DNA from: Symsagittifera roscoffensis
Taxonomy: Eukaryota; Xenacoelomorpha; Acoela; Convolutidae
Length of the DNA: 64,000 nucleotides
Assembly: GCF_963678635.1 (NCBI RefSeq)
Contig: NC_087062.1
Coordinates: 7,736,193 to 7,800,192 of the forward strand
Direction: 5' to 3'
This document shows, piece after piece, positions 44,755 through 56,282 of the stretch. How positions within the stretch are numbered: the first letter of the stretch is position 1; each line of letters opens with the position of its first letter. The position numbers and the translations under genes were made by a program. The notes under the pieces were generated by a model that was not told where the DNA came from, ran no database searches, and was given only the letters and a program-made list of their open reading frames with translations.

Positions 44755-45140
44755 TGTTTTTGTTATGGTAAAGGTAACCTTTATAATTATTTTTCAAAAT
44801 GAATAGCTCATCTCATTGTGATTATTTTTTGTGAAGTTATGGGGGCTAAAGATGGCCAATTTGGCCATTTTGGGATAATTAACTCGCGATATATTTCGCA
44901 CTTCTAACGCGTAATCGGAGATTGAATCAGTTTTAAACGTTTCAAGTTGGTTGAAGCAGGCTATTTGTCTTAATTGCTACGTTACTAGGAGCGAAATCTA
45001 TCACTTTGTATTTTGTATGGCGTGTTGGGCGTGTACCTTTGTATGATTTTTTCTTTTTTTAAATTCATCATATTTTTAGGCGAACACTGCTCGCAATGCA
45101 GTCGGAACATTCAGGATTTCGCCCTGATACGAGCACTCTT
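44755..45140 (-). mobile_element. B element, minus strand
   Basis: GTGAAGTTATGGGGGCTAAAG, GGCCAATTTGGCCATTTTGGG, AATTAACTCGCGATATATTTCG, AACGCGTAATCGGAG, then the end module CAGTCGGAACATTCAGG and CCCTGATACGAGCAC. The 5' half in front of 44800 is eroded. Confidence 0.65.
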
Positions 45141-46484
45141 GCTAATGCTAGGGGTCATTATGTATGTTGTTTTTTCCCAATAGCCTCATTAATTCCTACA
45201 CAAGCTCTTTTTCATTTTAATTGAACTCGGAGCGAGGAGCTAATTTTCGTTCTGAGGGTTTGTATATTTTTAAGATGCTTTCGGACCGTTAGTTTCCATG
45301 AAGAGTCACTTTTGATTAAATATTAGATTTCAATGCTTAGTGAAATCATCAATTTAGAATTAAGCGGCCTGTTAATATGTTAAACAAGAATAAAGTCAGA
45401 GAACTAAATCATTTGCGATGTTTTTTCCTGCCGATGTTTTTAATTAATGGCAAACATCTTAAATTTGTTCATTTTATTAAAATTTGTTTCATGTTGTGTA
45501 CGGTTTCATGTAACGCAAAGATCTTAAAACTGTTTCATTATGTTAAAAAGGTTTCATGTTACGTGCAGTTTTGCCCTTGTACTGATTTTTTGAGTGAAAA
45601 TTCGAAATTTAATGGAGCCTTTTGCCTGTCTAATGTTCGTTCCTGAAAGAGGCAAAATAGCTCAGATCATTTTGTCTTTGAAAAAACAGTAATTTTTATG
45701 CTTATTTTTTGTGAGTTGCTCTTTTAATTCAAGAACTCCGCAGAAAGTGAGGAATATTTGCGCTTGCTGACTTTTTCTTCACGCAGTTTTTTCAAATGGC
45801 TTTTCCGGCGTAACAGTTTTATGACGTAACCTTTGATAAAATCTGAAAAAAGTTGAAAACTTCTACTCCAAGTTGAAAACTTCAACTCCAAGTTGAAAAG
45901 ATTTGTAACCTGCATTCTTGTTTTGTTTATTTATAGGTGTTTGTCAATTGCCAGTTTGTGACACTCAATGAGCGTGAAGATTCCAGTTATCTACTGACGT
46001 GAACTATTTTAAAAAAATTATCTTTTTTAAAAGCAAAATTTTACAACTTACAAAGTTAAAAAGGTAGTAGGAAGAATCAAGACTTTGCCCTGATACAAGC
46101 ATTCCTGTCAATGCATAACTCGATTATCAAAAATCGATTATCCTGCTGGTTGAATTATTAGGATGTTATTAAAAAATTGACTACTGAACACGCTTCGCAT
46201 CTATGTACCAGACATGTAATGAGAAACGCATTCAGAAAATTATAAAATAAAGTCAAATGGTCAATTTGAGCTACACGATGCTGATAATTGATATGAACGT
46301 GCGAATTACCTGATCAAAGAAAATGTTTCTTTTATAATGTGACATTAAGTTGCCAATAAAGATGAAAACTCGCACGTTGTTAATTTGATGACGGGCTATT
46401 TTATCGGAAAGACATACTTTGAAACAACATAATTTAAGGTAAAAAATTTCTTAATGAATAATCGCGTCTGTTTTTGCTTCAACT
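45141..46484. other. intronic sequence without genes
   Basis: No exon. A ~20-bp unit (CAAGTTGAAAACTTC) occurs three times at 45850-45900. An end module (AAAAGGTAGTAGGAAGAATC, GCCCTGATACAAGCA) lies at 46058-46110. Confidence 0.4.
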
Positions 46485-46785
46485 ATTTTTGAAGAAAATG
46501 AATGAATATTTGTGCTCGGTGTGGTTTTTCTCTCCAGAAACATTTCGATGTTTTAACTAGCAATTTTTGACGGAATTTTTTGTATCATTTAAAAGGTATT
46601 GTTGTCTTGAGCTCACAGTAAAAAAGATATTTCTCCTGTAATCAATTTTTTTTAAGTTATGGGGATTTAAAGATAGCATATTTGGCCAATTTGAGACAAT
46701 TAAAACCCGATGTATTTCATGCTATTAACGCGTAAGCGGAGTTATAATCCGTCTTAGATATTGTTCCAAATAGAATTAAGTGATT
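46485..46785 (-). mobile_element. B element, minus strand
   Basis: GAAGAAAATGAATGAATATT, TGTGCTCGGTGTGG, TTTCGATGTTTTAACTAGC, GGTATTGTTGTCTTGAGC, ATTTCTCCTGTAATC, AACGCGTAAGCGGAG and AATCCGTCTTAGATATTG. Confidence 0.65.
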
Positions 46786-47060
46786 TGTTGTTCCGAATTT
46801 CGAAGAAAGTAAGGAATCTAATTGCTCGGGTGGTTTTTTAAATCAGACCAATTCTCAAAATTTTTTCCCCTCGGGGGATCGACCCATAGATAAACGTGGT
46901 CTCAGAGAGATCGCGCTCAGCACTAGACTATCCTGACCAGCAAGCTTACGGTAAAACGCTCACTTATAGACTAAAGTCACTAAAAGAGCACTTTGATGCT
47001 GAAAGTTTAACGCGCATTATTTACGCTTGGCGAATTATTCCGTACTAAAAAAAGAAATTT
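46786..47060 (-). mobile_element. S1 SINE, minus strand, tRNA half
   Basis: Minus strand: starts from TGTTCCGAATTTCGAAGAAA (tail), then the inverse of a B box at about 46870-46885 (TCGGGGGATCGACCC) and the inverse of an A box near 46925-46935 (CACTAGACTA). It continues to GCGCATTATTTACGC and TGGCGAATTATTCCG. Confidence 0.7.
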
Positions 47061-47264
47061 GGACGTAACAATTGTTTTGAGGTAATATTTCAACAAAGTC
47101 GAAAATTCAGCGGCTCAGAGAAGGAATAATTTTTTTTTTTCATTTTCCAACCGGTAGAGTTTGTCTTTGTTTGTCATGCCTTTAACGCTCCCTTAGTCAT
47201 GCCTTTAACGCTTCCTTTATTCTCCCTTAGAAATCTTTCCAACTTTTGCTTTTGGCCTATTTTT

Positions 47265-47555
47265 TGTTTCGATTTTCGAAGATAGTGAGAAATATATGCT
47301 CGGGTGGTTTTTTAATTCAGACCAATTCTCAAAAACAGTTCTCTCTGGGGATCGATCCATAGGTTTTCGTGATCCCAGAAGGAGCGCTACAACCACTAGA
47401 CTACCCAGACTGCAAGATTTTTATATTAGACTAATTGTTATAATAGACTAATTTCACTGATAAAAGAGCGCTGTGATACTTTGATACTGAACGTTTTTAA
47501 AAGAAAAGTTTTAAAAGAAAAAAATAGGGTTTTTTGTAAACGATCCCCTCGCTAT
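47265..47555 (-). mobile_element. S1 SINE, minus strand, tRNA half
   Basis: GTTTCGATTTTCGAAGATAG (tail), CTGGGGATCGATCCATAGG (B box inverse), CAACCACTAGACTACCCAGAC (A box inverse), then AAAAGAGCGCTGTGATAC. It may be the tail of the element continuing at 47630. Confidence 0.65.
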
Positions 47556-47893
47556 TATGTACAGTACAAAGTAATATATTTTGCTTATATAAATAAGCAA
47601 GACTGCTAGTACCAGGTCACAGTCCTGAATGTTTGAAGCGCATTATGCTTGTCGAATTATCCCGCACCACATAATCGTTCCAATTTGATTGAGGCAGGCT
47701 AATGGTCCTTAATAATTCCATACTTTACTTTTAATATTGAGCGTAGATTTCATTGTTTGTAATTTTTTCACTAACCAAAAATTATTTGAGACCAGCTTAT
47801 CGACAGCCGTAACATTCAGGGCTTGGGTCTGATACGAGCAGTCTTGTTTATTGATATATGCAAAATATATTACTTTGCTGTACATAACGTGGG
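47556..47893 (-). mobile_element. 338-bp inverted-repeat element with S1 head
   Basis: Left TACAGTACAAAGTAATATAT and right (inverse) GTACAGCAAAGTAATATATT form inverted termini of ~40 bp, each followed inward by an S1 head (GCAAGACTGCTAGTACC on the left; CTGATACGAGCAGTCTTG on the right). The right two thirds is an S1 copy on the minus strand (GCGCATTATGCTTGTCG, CCCGCACCACATAATCG, ATTTGAGACCAGC). The 62-codon frames at 47823-48036 are incidental. Confidence 0.6.
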
Positions 47894-47969
47894 GATGGTT
47901 TTCAAAAACCTTTATTTTTTTGAAGTTTTTTTTTCGAAATTGTCATCAATTGCTATTTTTCAAACTACT

Positions 47970-48600
47970 CAAAGAAAAAAAGCAGTCGAAAAATTCAAGG
48001 TTTTGCCCTGATGTGAGTAGCTTTGCTCACTTTTGAAAATGTAATCAACGTTTAAAGCAAAGAATACCGCAGAAATATTACAAAGCAGTGAGAGCGTTTG
48101 TCTTGATGCAAGCAGTTTTGTTGCTCCGACTTTCGAAGAGAGAGTCCGAAAATTTGTGCACGGGTGCTTTTTTTCTCCAGATAATTTTTGACTTTTTAAC
48201 TAATAGTTTTTGACGATATTAATATATTTAAAATCAGCTGAAAGGTATTGTTGTTTTGTGCTCAATTTTAAAAAAATCTTTCAACTATGATCAGTTTTCA
48301 TAGTTTTATGGGGTTTCAAGGATTTCGATAATTGACACTTGGTATTTTTCGTGCTGTTAACGCGTAGGCAGAGGTTTAATCCGTCTTAGAATTCGTTCTA
48401 AATTTGGTTATTTGGTTTATGTATTTTTTTTCTCAATGATAAACATACCACTTTCTACTTTACACAGGGGGGGATAATTTCCACAAAAAATCCTGAAAAT
48501 ATATTATGATTTTTTTTGTGTTTTGAAAATTTAAAAACTTTTTTAAAGCGAACAATACTCCACTGATACGAGCAGTCTTGTTTAATTTTTGCCTGATTTT
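47970..48600 (-). mobile_element. B element, minus strand, with flanking modules
   Basis: 48113-48410: TTGTTGCTCCGACTTTCG, GCACGGGTGCTTTTTTTCTCC, GACTTTTTAACTAATAG, GGTATTGTTGTTTTGTGC, GTTAACGCGTAGGCAGAGG, AATCCGTCTTAG. Copies of the head/end module lie before it (47985-48030, CAGTCGAAAAATTCAAGG; 48085-48125) and after it (48555-48585, CTGATACGAGCAGTCTTG). Confidence 0.6.
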
Positions 48601-51145
48601 CCTTAGTTTTTTTTTGGTCAGGAGGCTTAAATCTTTTTTTAGCAAAAATCATCAATCTAAGTTAGTTGCATAATTTAAGCTCCAATTTTTGCCGTCTAAT
48701 TCGAACTAAATATAGAAACTTTGCCATAACAGTTGTTTCTAAGTCATTTTCTAATTGAAAATTCAGCGCTTCTGTGTGGGAAGATCAATTTTATTTTTTA
48801 TTTCTTGTCAGTTTCTAACCGGTAAAATTTGTCCTTTTTTCCGATAACTAGAACTTACGACTGATGGTTAAATTGACCGAATTGTTTTTGTTTTCCTGTA
48901 GTTTGTCAATTTCTCTGCCATCGAAAATGTCTGAAGCTTAGCAAGTGAAGTGAGTTAATCAATTATGCTAGCTGAAACAAAATCTATTGAACGTTTCCTG
49001 AACTTCTGCGTTTTTTGATTGAAGACGCGGTGATAATTTTTAGATGTAAGCCTACAGAATTTGTGGCGCTAATCAGCCAAGACTAAGCTTGAATTATCAT
49101 TATAAAAAATTTGCTTTGAGGTAAAATTCTATTTTGGTTCCCCTGATTAAGACCGACATGCTTTTTAAAGCTATTTTTTCGCCAAATTTTTCGGCGGAGA
49201 GGCGGACATCTGATCAAACTATCCACTGTGACTGATCATCAAAGATTTTTGTCTTTTTCTTTTTTTCTTGTTTCTTTCACGTCATAATTTATAATCCCCT
49301 CCTTGATTTTTTTCAATTTTAGAGCTCTGTGGTGAACTGCTTCCTCTGTGACTGTCGTTGTAATCTCAGTGAAGTGAATTTAAAAAAATGAGGTAGTTTT
49401 ACTTAACTCAAATGAAGGACTAATTAAATGCGACTGAAATTAAATCTATTCTAGGTGGTCTGCCAAATTGGGTTTTAATTGGCAGGGTAGTATTTTAGGT
49501 CAAAGAGGCAATTTTCAGGGCTTTTCAGGTGCTGTCTCTTGAGACTTAGACTAGAATGCAGATTAGCATTGCCAAGAAATAGGCCGAGAAACTTCATTTT
49601 TGGTCTTTTTTTAAAAAGCCTTCTTGTTTTCTGAGAATATTTTTTGTCTAATGACGTTAGAGTCATGAAATTTTTTTGATCGAAATTAAGAAAAAAATAT
49701 ATTTCAAACTAAAATTTGTTTATTGGAAATTTATTCTGGGTGGTTAAGGAATTTAATTATACATGATGATAACGTGACAAGGGGCCACAAGTTGTGAAGA
49801 TTATCGGCAAACTTGAAAGAGAGTTGAGCATTTTAAAGCATTGGTAGATTTTCTCTGATTTGCTGTGATGATGTTGATTACTCTGATGATGTTTGTTATA
49901 ATTATAGTGCAATTGCTATGTTCACAGGTGTGAAAAACTCATTGACAATATAATGGTAGGCCTGCTAAAGCTAAAATTATTAAGCATGTCAGAAATGTGT
50001 TCAAGTGCTGTGTAAGATACTTGCCATGAAGGTCTCAAGTGTATTCATAAATTGAGTTTCAGCAAGTTCGCGAAAATTTGTTTGAAGTTTGAAGTTAAAA
50101 AAGTTTTATGGTTTTATGATATTCTATTTGTCGAGCTTACAAGTAGCAATCACACCATCTTGTGTTAAAAAAGAACTTAACGGACTGGATTTAAGACGAG
50201 CTTCGATTGATGCTCAATTATGAACGATCGTAAAATATCAATTAAGCCATTGTAATGACTACGGGTTATAAATTTTAACCAGCTCAAGTGTGCTTAAACT
50301 CTTGTCTTAATCTTATCACCTGGTTAGAAGTATTAACACGAGTTTTAAATTTTTAAGTGGAGAAAACTCGTTGCAAATCAACAAGCCGACAATTGGTATT
50401 TTCTGCGATAAAACTCATGTAATTATGGTAATTTTTCACACGTTTTCTGTATTCAACTTGAATATAGCTCTTGATTCGTCGGTTAACGCTGGCTTGAATA
50501 TGATTTGAGATAAAGTAGCTCTCAGGTAAAAAGATCATTTACTGCAGAGCAGTTAAAACAAAACGATGAAAACAAGATCAAAATGAGCTTCCGTCTCAAC
50601 TACTTGCGAAGAGCCGAGTTTTTACAAATGCTCAAAAGCCACACCTGGTAATGAGCGGAACTTGAGTTTTCTGCTGATTACATTACGACAATGACTGCAT
50701 GTGCGAGTTGTGAATTCTGATTTGGCGATGAGGGGTCTCGCCGGTAATGGCTAATGATATTTGTCAGTTTCTACAGCTCTATAACTCAAACTTAAACACC
50801 CTTCACGGATACTTGATAAGTTTTTCTATCTTACAAAGTATTATTTGTCGATTGAAGACAAGAAACAAAAACCAGCAGCAACAATCAATCAGATTACCAA
50901 CATCGGCAGCCGGATCCAACAGAGCAGAGCCGCTGACCAATCACAGACTCCGATTTCAAATTTGCCAAAAAGAGAAGAAAACAGTTACTGAAAAATACTA
51001 TCAGTCCATCAATTCTTCAACTATTGACAAATAGAATACGCGAAAAAAAAAACTAAAACTAAAACTAAACAACACGAAAGAGTTTTTCTCGCGAAGAACT
51101 TCCAGAAACCAGACCTGAAGATCGAACGTTTTGCGATTCCTCAAG
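48601..51145. promoter_or_regulatory. repeat-poor upstream region of the Iroquois gene
   Basis: About 2.5 kb before the Iroquois start lacks the M1, S1, B and C signatures that fill neighbouring DNA, the longest such clean stretch in the globin intron. The last 500 bases (50580-51145) look less AT-rich, with an E box CACCTG near 50643 and CAGCAGCAACAATC-like sequence at 50873, probably 5' leader. No convincing TATA box was found. That it is regulatory is inferred from position and lack of transposable elements, not from recognised sites. Confidence 0.35.
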
Positions 51146-51217
51146 ATGCAAGTGCACCGAAATTTTGACTCATCGCGATTCAACCTCGCCAATGCACAAC
51201 AGCAATCACATATCTTA
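51146..51217 (+). CDS. irx: Iroquois gene exon 1 (coding part)
   Basis: 24 codons from ATG to a strong donor, ATCTTA/GTAAGT, phase 0. The peptide ends NAQQQSHIL. Context before the ATG is TCAAG. No domain is present. The exon is set by reading frame, donor quality and continuity with exon 2; transcript data would be decisive because an unseen upstream exon is possible. Confidence 0.75.
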
Positions 51218-54200
51218 GTAAGTTTATTTTTATTTCACAAAACTTTAGTCCTTTTATTCGCTAGGGAGCATTCATTTACGATAATTTTAACCAACATAAT
51301 ACTTAAATTATATGTGAAAACTGTTTTTTTTAAATACAATCCATGCTTTTTTGTTCAGTTGTGAAAAAAAATCAAAAACGCTAGAGTTTGTTCAAAATGA
51401 TTGCACTCCTGGATTGTGATTGGTTGATTTCAGCAGTGCCAGTTGGACAAAGTGATGAGTGAAGCAGTGGGAGGAGGAGCCATTTCATCGGCCTACAATC
51501 CTCATCCATCTCCACAATGTCACAACATTAGCAGTAGCAGTAGCCAATCAAAAGTATGCAGATGTGCTGCATGCATGAACACCAACAGTAACAGTGGTGC
51601 CAAAGTGCTCACGCGAGAGGAGGAATTCATACTAAAGTGAGTACTGTTTTTTGAACTAAACCATTTTTTTTTCTGAAATCTCAAGTTAGAGCGTGATTTT
51701 TTTTCCAAATTAAACTTTTAATTTTCTGAAATCTCAAGTTAGTGCGTGATTTTTTTTTCCAAATTACAACTTTTTTTCCAATTTCAATTTAGTGCGTGAC
51801 TTTTTCCAAACTCAACAGTTTTTTTCTACAATTTCAAGTTAATGCATAATTTGTTCCAAATGAAATTGTTTTTATTTTCCATAATCATGAGTTAAAGCGT
51901 GTTTTTTTTCCAAATTAAAAGTAATATTCTTAAACTTCAATCATTTTGTTTTTGCTGTACTTTGCTAATTAGTTCAAGATTTTTAAAAATTATTCCGGTT
52001 CGAGTTTTTTTATGATCTCTTCCAAGCCATTTAAGGTGACAAAAATGCAACAATTTTAATCGAAACGGACAGTTAAACAAAAATAGACAACAAATTAAGA
52101 TTCCGCGAAATTTTTCCTTCTGCCGTCCTTGAATTTAATCAGGAAAACAACTCAACCCGTACACCCTTGATTAGAAAATCAATCAAATTGTACGGGCAGG
52201 AGAACAAATTGAATAGCCAGAGACCCCTGAAATAGGAAATTAAGTTAGCCCCAAAAAGATAATCAGTTTTTCACACGGAATATAATGCATTATATCAAAA
52301 TGACGTTTCGAGGCTTTCACAAGGAACAGATGTCGCTCTAGGCTTTTATGCGGCGGGTTGATGAACTCTGTTCTAGATCAGGTCAAATAGATGGTCCGGA
52401 TTTGTTTTCAGGCCAGATAGATTTCCCGAGCTCTCGTAAATTACCATAAAGAGTAAAGATCATGGCAAAGTCTTCTGCGCTGCAGGCAATTTTTGAAAAA
52501 TAACAGGCCAAAAAAAACGTTTGTGGGCAGTTTTTCAGGGTCTTTTTGGTTAAAGCCCCCTTATTGATGAAAAATGTAAATGAATTATTTTTTTTTACAA
52601 AATTGGACTGATTTTACCCAGGAATGCAGCAGCTTATATCCCGAGCTCTAAATCAAGCTAGAAAAATGCAAAAAATGCAAAATAAATAATAAAAAACTGC
52701 ATTTTGGCATCCTTTTTATGAAACTTATCTGCAGAAAACTGCAAAAAAAATTGATAAAAAAGCTAGTTAGAGGCTAAATCAAGTAGAAATGCTTCGTTTT
52801 GACCATTCCCATATCAATATCCTGCATTTCCTAGTGATATCAATCCAATTTTGTTATAAGATTTTTTATTTTAATTTTTCATCATTTAGGGGGGGGGGGC
52901 GTAACCGTAAAGACCCGTTTTGAAAGCGCCTAAGAGATGATGACGTAGGAAAGTACCAAGGGGGGAGGGCTCGTTTTGGTAATGATAGGGTCGAATCCAT
53001 CTCGAAAAGAAAAAAGAACAAAAAATATTGATTCTTCTTAATTTATGGCGTCACTTGTGTGCCACTCTGAACTCTCAAAGCCCCCTAGGGGAAGTTGTCG
53101 AGACAAAATTAGATTTAGCTAGTCAATTTTGTCTGGCTCATTTGAAAATAATTACTTTCAAGCACTTTGGAACGGAAATTCTTTTTTTTCTGTACGGTAA
53201 GGAAAATGAGTAACCAATTGGTAGGAAAAAATCATGCATATAACCATCAGTTTTGGGTAGATATATATATATATATCTTTAAAAAAGAAATTTCACATTT
53301 TGATCAAATAAGAATGAAAAGTTCATTTTTGATCTGCAGCTAACGAAATCAGGAGACTTTGTTCCCGGGAAATCATCTCTAGTTAATTAAGTTAGGATGT
53401 AAAAAAGGACATAGATGTAGAGATACACAGGTCATTGATTGAATGTTCAAATAGATAAAAATACAGTTATAGTAAGGTATAGATCGGGTTTATATCGGCA
53501 CCAAATCAGTTCAGTAATTTGAAAAAAAAACTATATGCCCAGTCGTGTAAATATCTTTAGTTTTCATCTGATTATTGATTACAAAAACCAAAATACACTT
53601 AAATTGCACTTCAACACTACAACTACAAGAAGATATGATTATTTGCACATTTTTTCTTCGGGGACAATCGGCTAGGATGTACTTCAAATCAGCTAAAATT
53701 GACACTGAAATTTAATAAGCCTAATGAACCCACCCGGATAAATTTATTTTACCATCTTGACAGAAAATTACTTAACGGTCCAGTAATTGACTTCTAACAA
53801 AGACTGAGGATGAGAATTCTCAAAATGTCCTGTTTTAGTCAAGCTTTTACGATGAATTGGCTAATTCACTACCAAACTATTTAGTAAGATGTTGAGCTGT
53901 AAGAAATATGAACCCTTAATTTTTCTAAATTTGGTAACAAGTGTGCACGGGAAAGGCGCGATTTTTAAAAAAAAAATTAGCTTGAGCTAGCTTCTCAAAA
54001 ATTCGCCAGATGGCAATAAATTTCAGGCGCAGAATGAAATTGGAAAATTTCTTCTTACAGTATTTCAAACATTTAGAAATATATGGTTTTTTTTGTTGAA
54101 TTTTAAGATCGGCTCGGAAAATTAACTTGTTTGACTTAAAGTGTTTTTAGATTTCTGTAAATTATCGAGATTATTAGATTTGAGGCGCTACGTGCCAAGC

Positions 54201-55342
54201 TCAATAGCCATTTTCTTCTTGCTATAATTAATTATCATACTTTATGAATAAACCAACTTAACGAATAATATTGTTGTCACTTAATGAACTCGTTTATGAA
54301 ACAGAGGAAATATGAAATATCAAAAAATTGGCACCACCTGTGCTAGGTACAAAACAAGCAGCTGCTCTTGCTTCTGTTAATCATTTCTTAAACTCTTAAT
54401 TTGGTGCATCGACATTTGTGCCCCGGACAATTGTGTTCCAGGCAAAATAGTCAAAAAAGTTGAAATTTTCCGAGACAAATTGCCCTAGTTCTGATTCTGC
54501 CTTTTTTCAAAATAAGGTTAATTATAATTTTTAATGTTTACAGATATGGACTTCTGGCTAACAATAACGGATCATCGCAGCCACCATCTTCCTCCCCCAA
54601 CAGTGCGACGGCAGTCAAGGAAAACACCTACCCCCTCCGAGTATGGCTGGAGGAAAACCGAGACAACCCCTACCCCACCAAAAGCGAGAAACTCATGCTA
54701 TCAATTGTCACCAAAATGACCCTTACTCAAGTCAGCACGTGGTTCGCTAACGCACGAAGACGTCTGAAGAAAGAACGAAGGCCCGAACATGAGTTCTCGT
54801 TGCATGATTTTTACCCCTTCCCTCTGTATCAGCCTATTATAGCCCCCCATTCTTTTTACCCAAGTGGGCCAGCTGCCCCCCACATTCCAAAACTTGTACC
54901 GCAACTTGTAAACCATGCTTTACTTGCACCGCCGCCTCAGCCTCAGCCGCAAGCCTTTCAACCCGCAATTCGGGTGTTGCCTGCCAATCAAAACCAGAGT
55001 TCTCTTATTTCACACTCGATCATCCAAGAATACCTAATGAGTCACAGAGAAGCTTTGAACGCTTTGAGAAGTAAAAGTTCAGAAGATAATCGTTTCATAA
55101 GGTCAGCTGGGATTGAGACTAAACCAGCCGATGGACAGGAAAGGTTGCTTGAACTCATTCTTAAAAGAAATAACAAACCAGCAGAGCCTCAACCCAGATT
55201 ATCTACAATTTCACCTAATGTCACTACTGCAGAAGCGCGTAAAACCTCAGAAAAAGAACCAGTTCCACCCAAAAAGTCCAACGAAATGCCAAGAAACATT
55301 TGGTCTATCGTTGAAACCCTGAAAAAACAAGACAACTCTTAA
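51146..55342 (+). CDS. irx: Iroquois-class homeobox gene, three exons
   Basis: Transcription factor of the TALE superfamily, Iroquois class; such proteins bind DNA in the nucleus and pattern embryonic territories. Joined exons 51146-51217, 51434-51636 and 54544-55342 give 358 codons including the TAA (357 residues), with matching phases (0, then 2). The homeodomain spans about residues 112-170: [19 protein letters not shown] holds the three-residue TALE loop (PYP at 134-136), and [20 protein letters not shown] is identical to the Iroquois recognition helix region, with Ala50, Asn51 and Arg53. A C-terminal IWSIVET (344-350) recalls the Iroquois IWSLAE motif. The acidic Iro-box is not seen, and the N-terminal arm differs from the usual RKNATRE. 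It is shorter than typical Iroquois proteins (about 400-700). The ATG is the first after an in-frame TGA at 51116. Confidence 0.95.
51434..51636 (+). CDS. irx: Iroquois gene exon 2
   Basis: 203 bp after a tandem acceptor TTTCAG/CAG/TGC, so exon 2 can begin at 51434 or 51437 with a one-glutamine difference. The donor is CTAAA/GTGAGT, phase 2. It encodes a Gly/Ser/Asn-rich stretch with a small cysteine group CRCAAC and ends TREEEFIL, with Lys split across the intron. Vertebrate Iroquois N-termini also have cysteines and low-complexity stretches, but no defined domain is present. Confidence 0.85.
51655..51925 (+). repeat. ~57-bp degenerate tandem repeat in irx intron 2
   Basis: About five units of the form CTGAAATCTCAAGTTAGTGC, then GTGATTTTTTTTCC and AAATTAAACTTTT, becoming more diverged downstream (CAATTTCAATTTAGTGCG, CAATTTCAAGTTAATGC, AATCATGAGTTAAAGCG). 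The array begins ~20 bp after the exon 2 donor. Confidence 0.8.
51926..52375. other. irx intron 2, no features
   Basis: Nothing recognised. Confidence 0.35.
52376..53010 (-). mobile_element. old degraded M1 copy in irx intron 2
   Basis: 52376-52560 keeps the M1 body (GATTTCCCGAGCTCTC, CTGCGCTGCAGGCAATTTTT, AACAGGCCAAAAAAAACG). 52888-53005 keeps M1 GC-rich pieces (a G run, ACCAAGGGGGGAGGGCTCG, AGGGTCGAATCC). The middle (52560-52887) is unrelated AT-rich DNA, so the element is interrupted. No termini or target duplication remain. Confidence 0.5.
53011..54543. other. irx intron 2, 3' part
   Basis: No exon. A short (TA)n tract lies at 53260-53278. The intron ends with TTTTAATGTTTACAG at 54543. 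The rest shows no recognised repeat. Confidence 0.4.
54544..55342 (+). CDS. irx: Iroquois gene exon 3 (homeodomain and C-terminus)
   Basis: 799 bp. The acceptor TTTACAG/A completes the split Lys codon (AA/A). The whole homeodomain lies in this exon, after a Ser/Pro/Asn-rich linker ([19 protein letters not shown]). C-terminal to the homeodomain come an aromatic-proline stretch ([18 protein letters not shown]), a proline/glutamine segment ([12 protein letters not shown]), a charged region, and the end [15 protein letters not shown] before TAA. The first AATAAA after the stop is at 56032, so either a variant signal or a long 3' UTR is used. Confidence 0.95.
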
Positions 55343-56282
55343 CTATCTTAAAAAAACTCAAATCTTCCAAACTTCAGTCTAAAATAGCTTTATCTTTCTA
55401 TACAAATCTTTAAAAAGTAAAATTGAGACATAAGATGTTGTCATAAATACAGGGGCGAATCTAGGATGAATAACGTTCTTATTTCACTTGCGAGTGCAAG
55501 TGAGTTGTGATCAGGAACATGACTTTCTCCCTGTAAACAGGTTTTCTTACAGGCGAAATTTTTTTGGAAATATTTAAAAAGTGAAATTAAATCGTCAAAA
55601 AAATCAAAAGGAAAACTTCGAATTCAAAACTTTAAACCTCAATTTTTCTTTGACATTTTGTTTTCGGCTCAACTGGCAGCAACCCGTTTGCACGTGTCAT
55701 TTTTTTTTTGAAAAATAATTTTTTCGATTTAGTTGCTTCCGTCTATTTTTTGTCCGCTATTCTACAACGCAATGTTTATGTGGAATATTGCGTATTGCGA
55801 AGCTCTGCTTCGCTTTTGTACTTAAATTCTATTTTAAGTTTGCATATTAAAATTTTAGGCGATTTTCACTTCTGTAGTTGATTAAACAAAAACTGAACCA
55901 ATTTCAAAGCTAGTTCTTAATTGAATGCGGCCTCGACCAAGATGATAAGCCTTTAATGCAGACGCCAATGTTTAAAGAAAGCAAATCTCCAGATTTAGCT
56001 ATCTTTGATTTGGACATGAAAAAGCATGTGAAATAAAAATGTTTCATTTCATCTTCCATGCTTGAACTTGCTCACGCTTTAGTTTGAAAAATTAATCATT
56101 TCACATGTTTTCGGGCCATAAAAATCATTTCATGTAGCATTTTTGAAGTTTTTTTCAAAACTGTGATTTAAAACAACTCAATTAAGTTTCTTCTTTAATT
56201 CTCCACATCAAACACTTTTTTCGCTTCGTTCGTTGGAAGATTCTGCACTCAATACCAAACCCTTCAACTGCGTAAAAATCGA
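55343..56282. other. 3' flank of irx with an M1 terminus
   Basis: An M1 left end (CAGGGGCGAATCTAGGAT) begins at 55450, 108 bp after the stop, but the body is absent. An AATAAA lies at 56032-56037. No gene is seen. Confidence 0.5.

Noticed and set aside
54534-54719. 61-codon frame overlapping irx exon 3 in another frame
   Set aside because: Shadow of the Iroquois exon; the exon's own frame carries the homeodomain.
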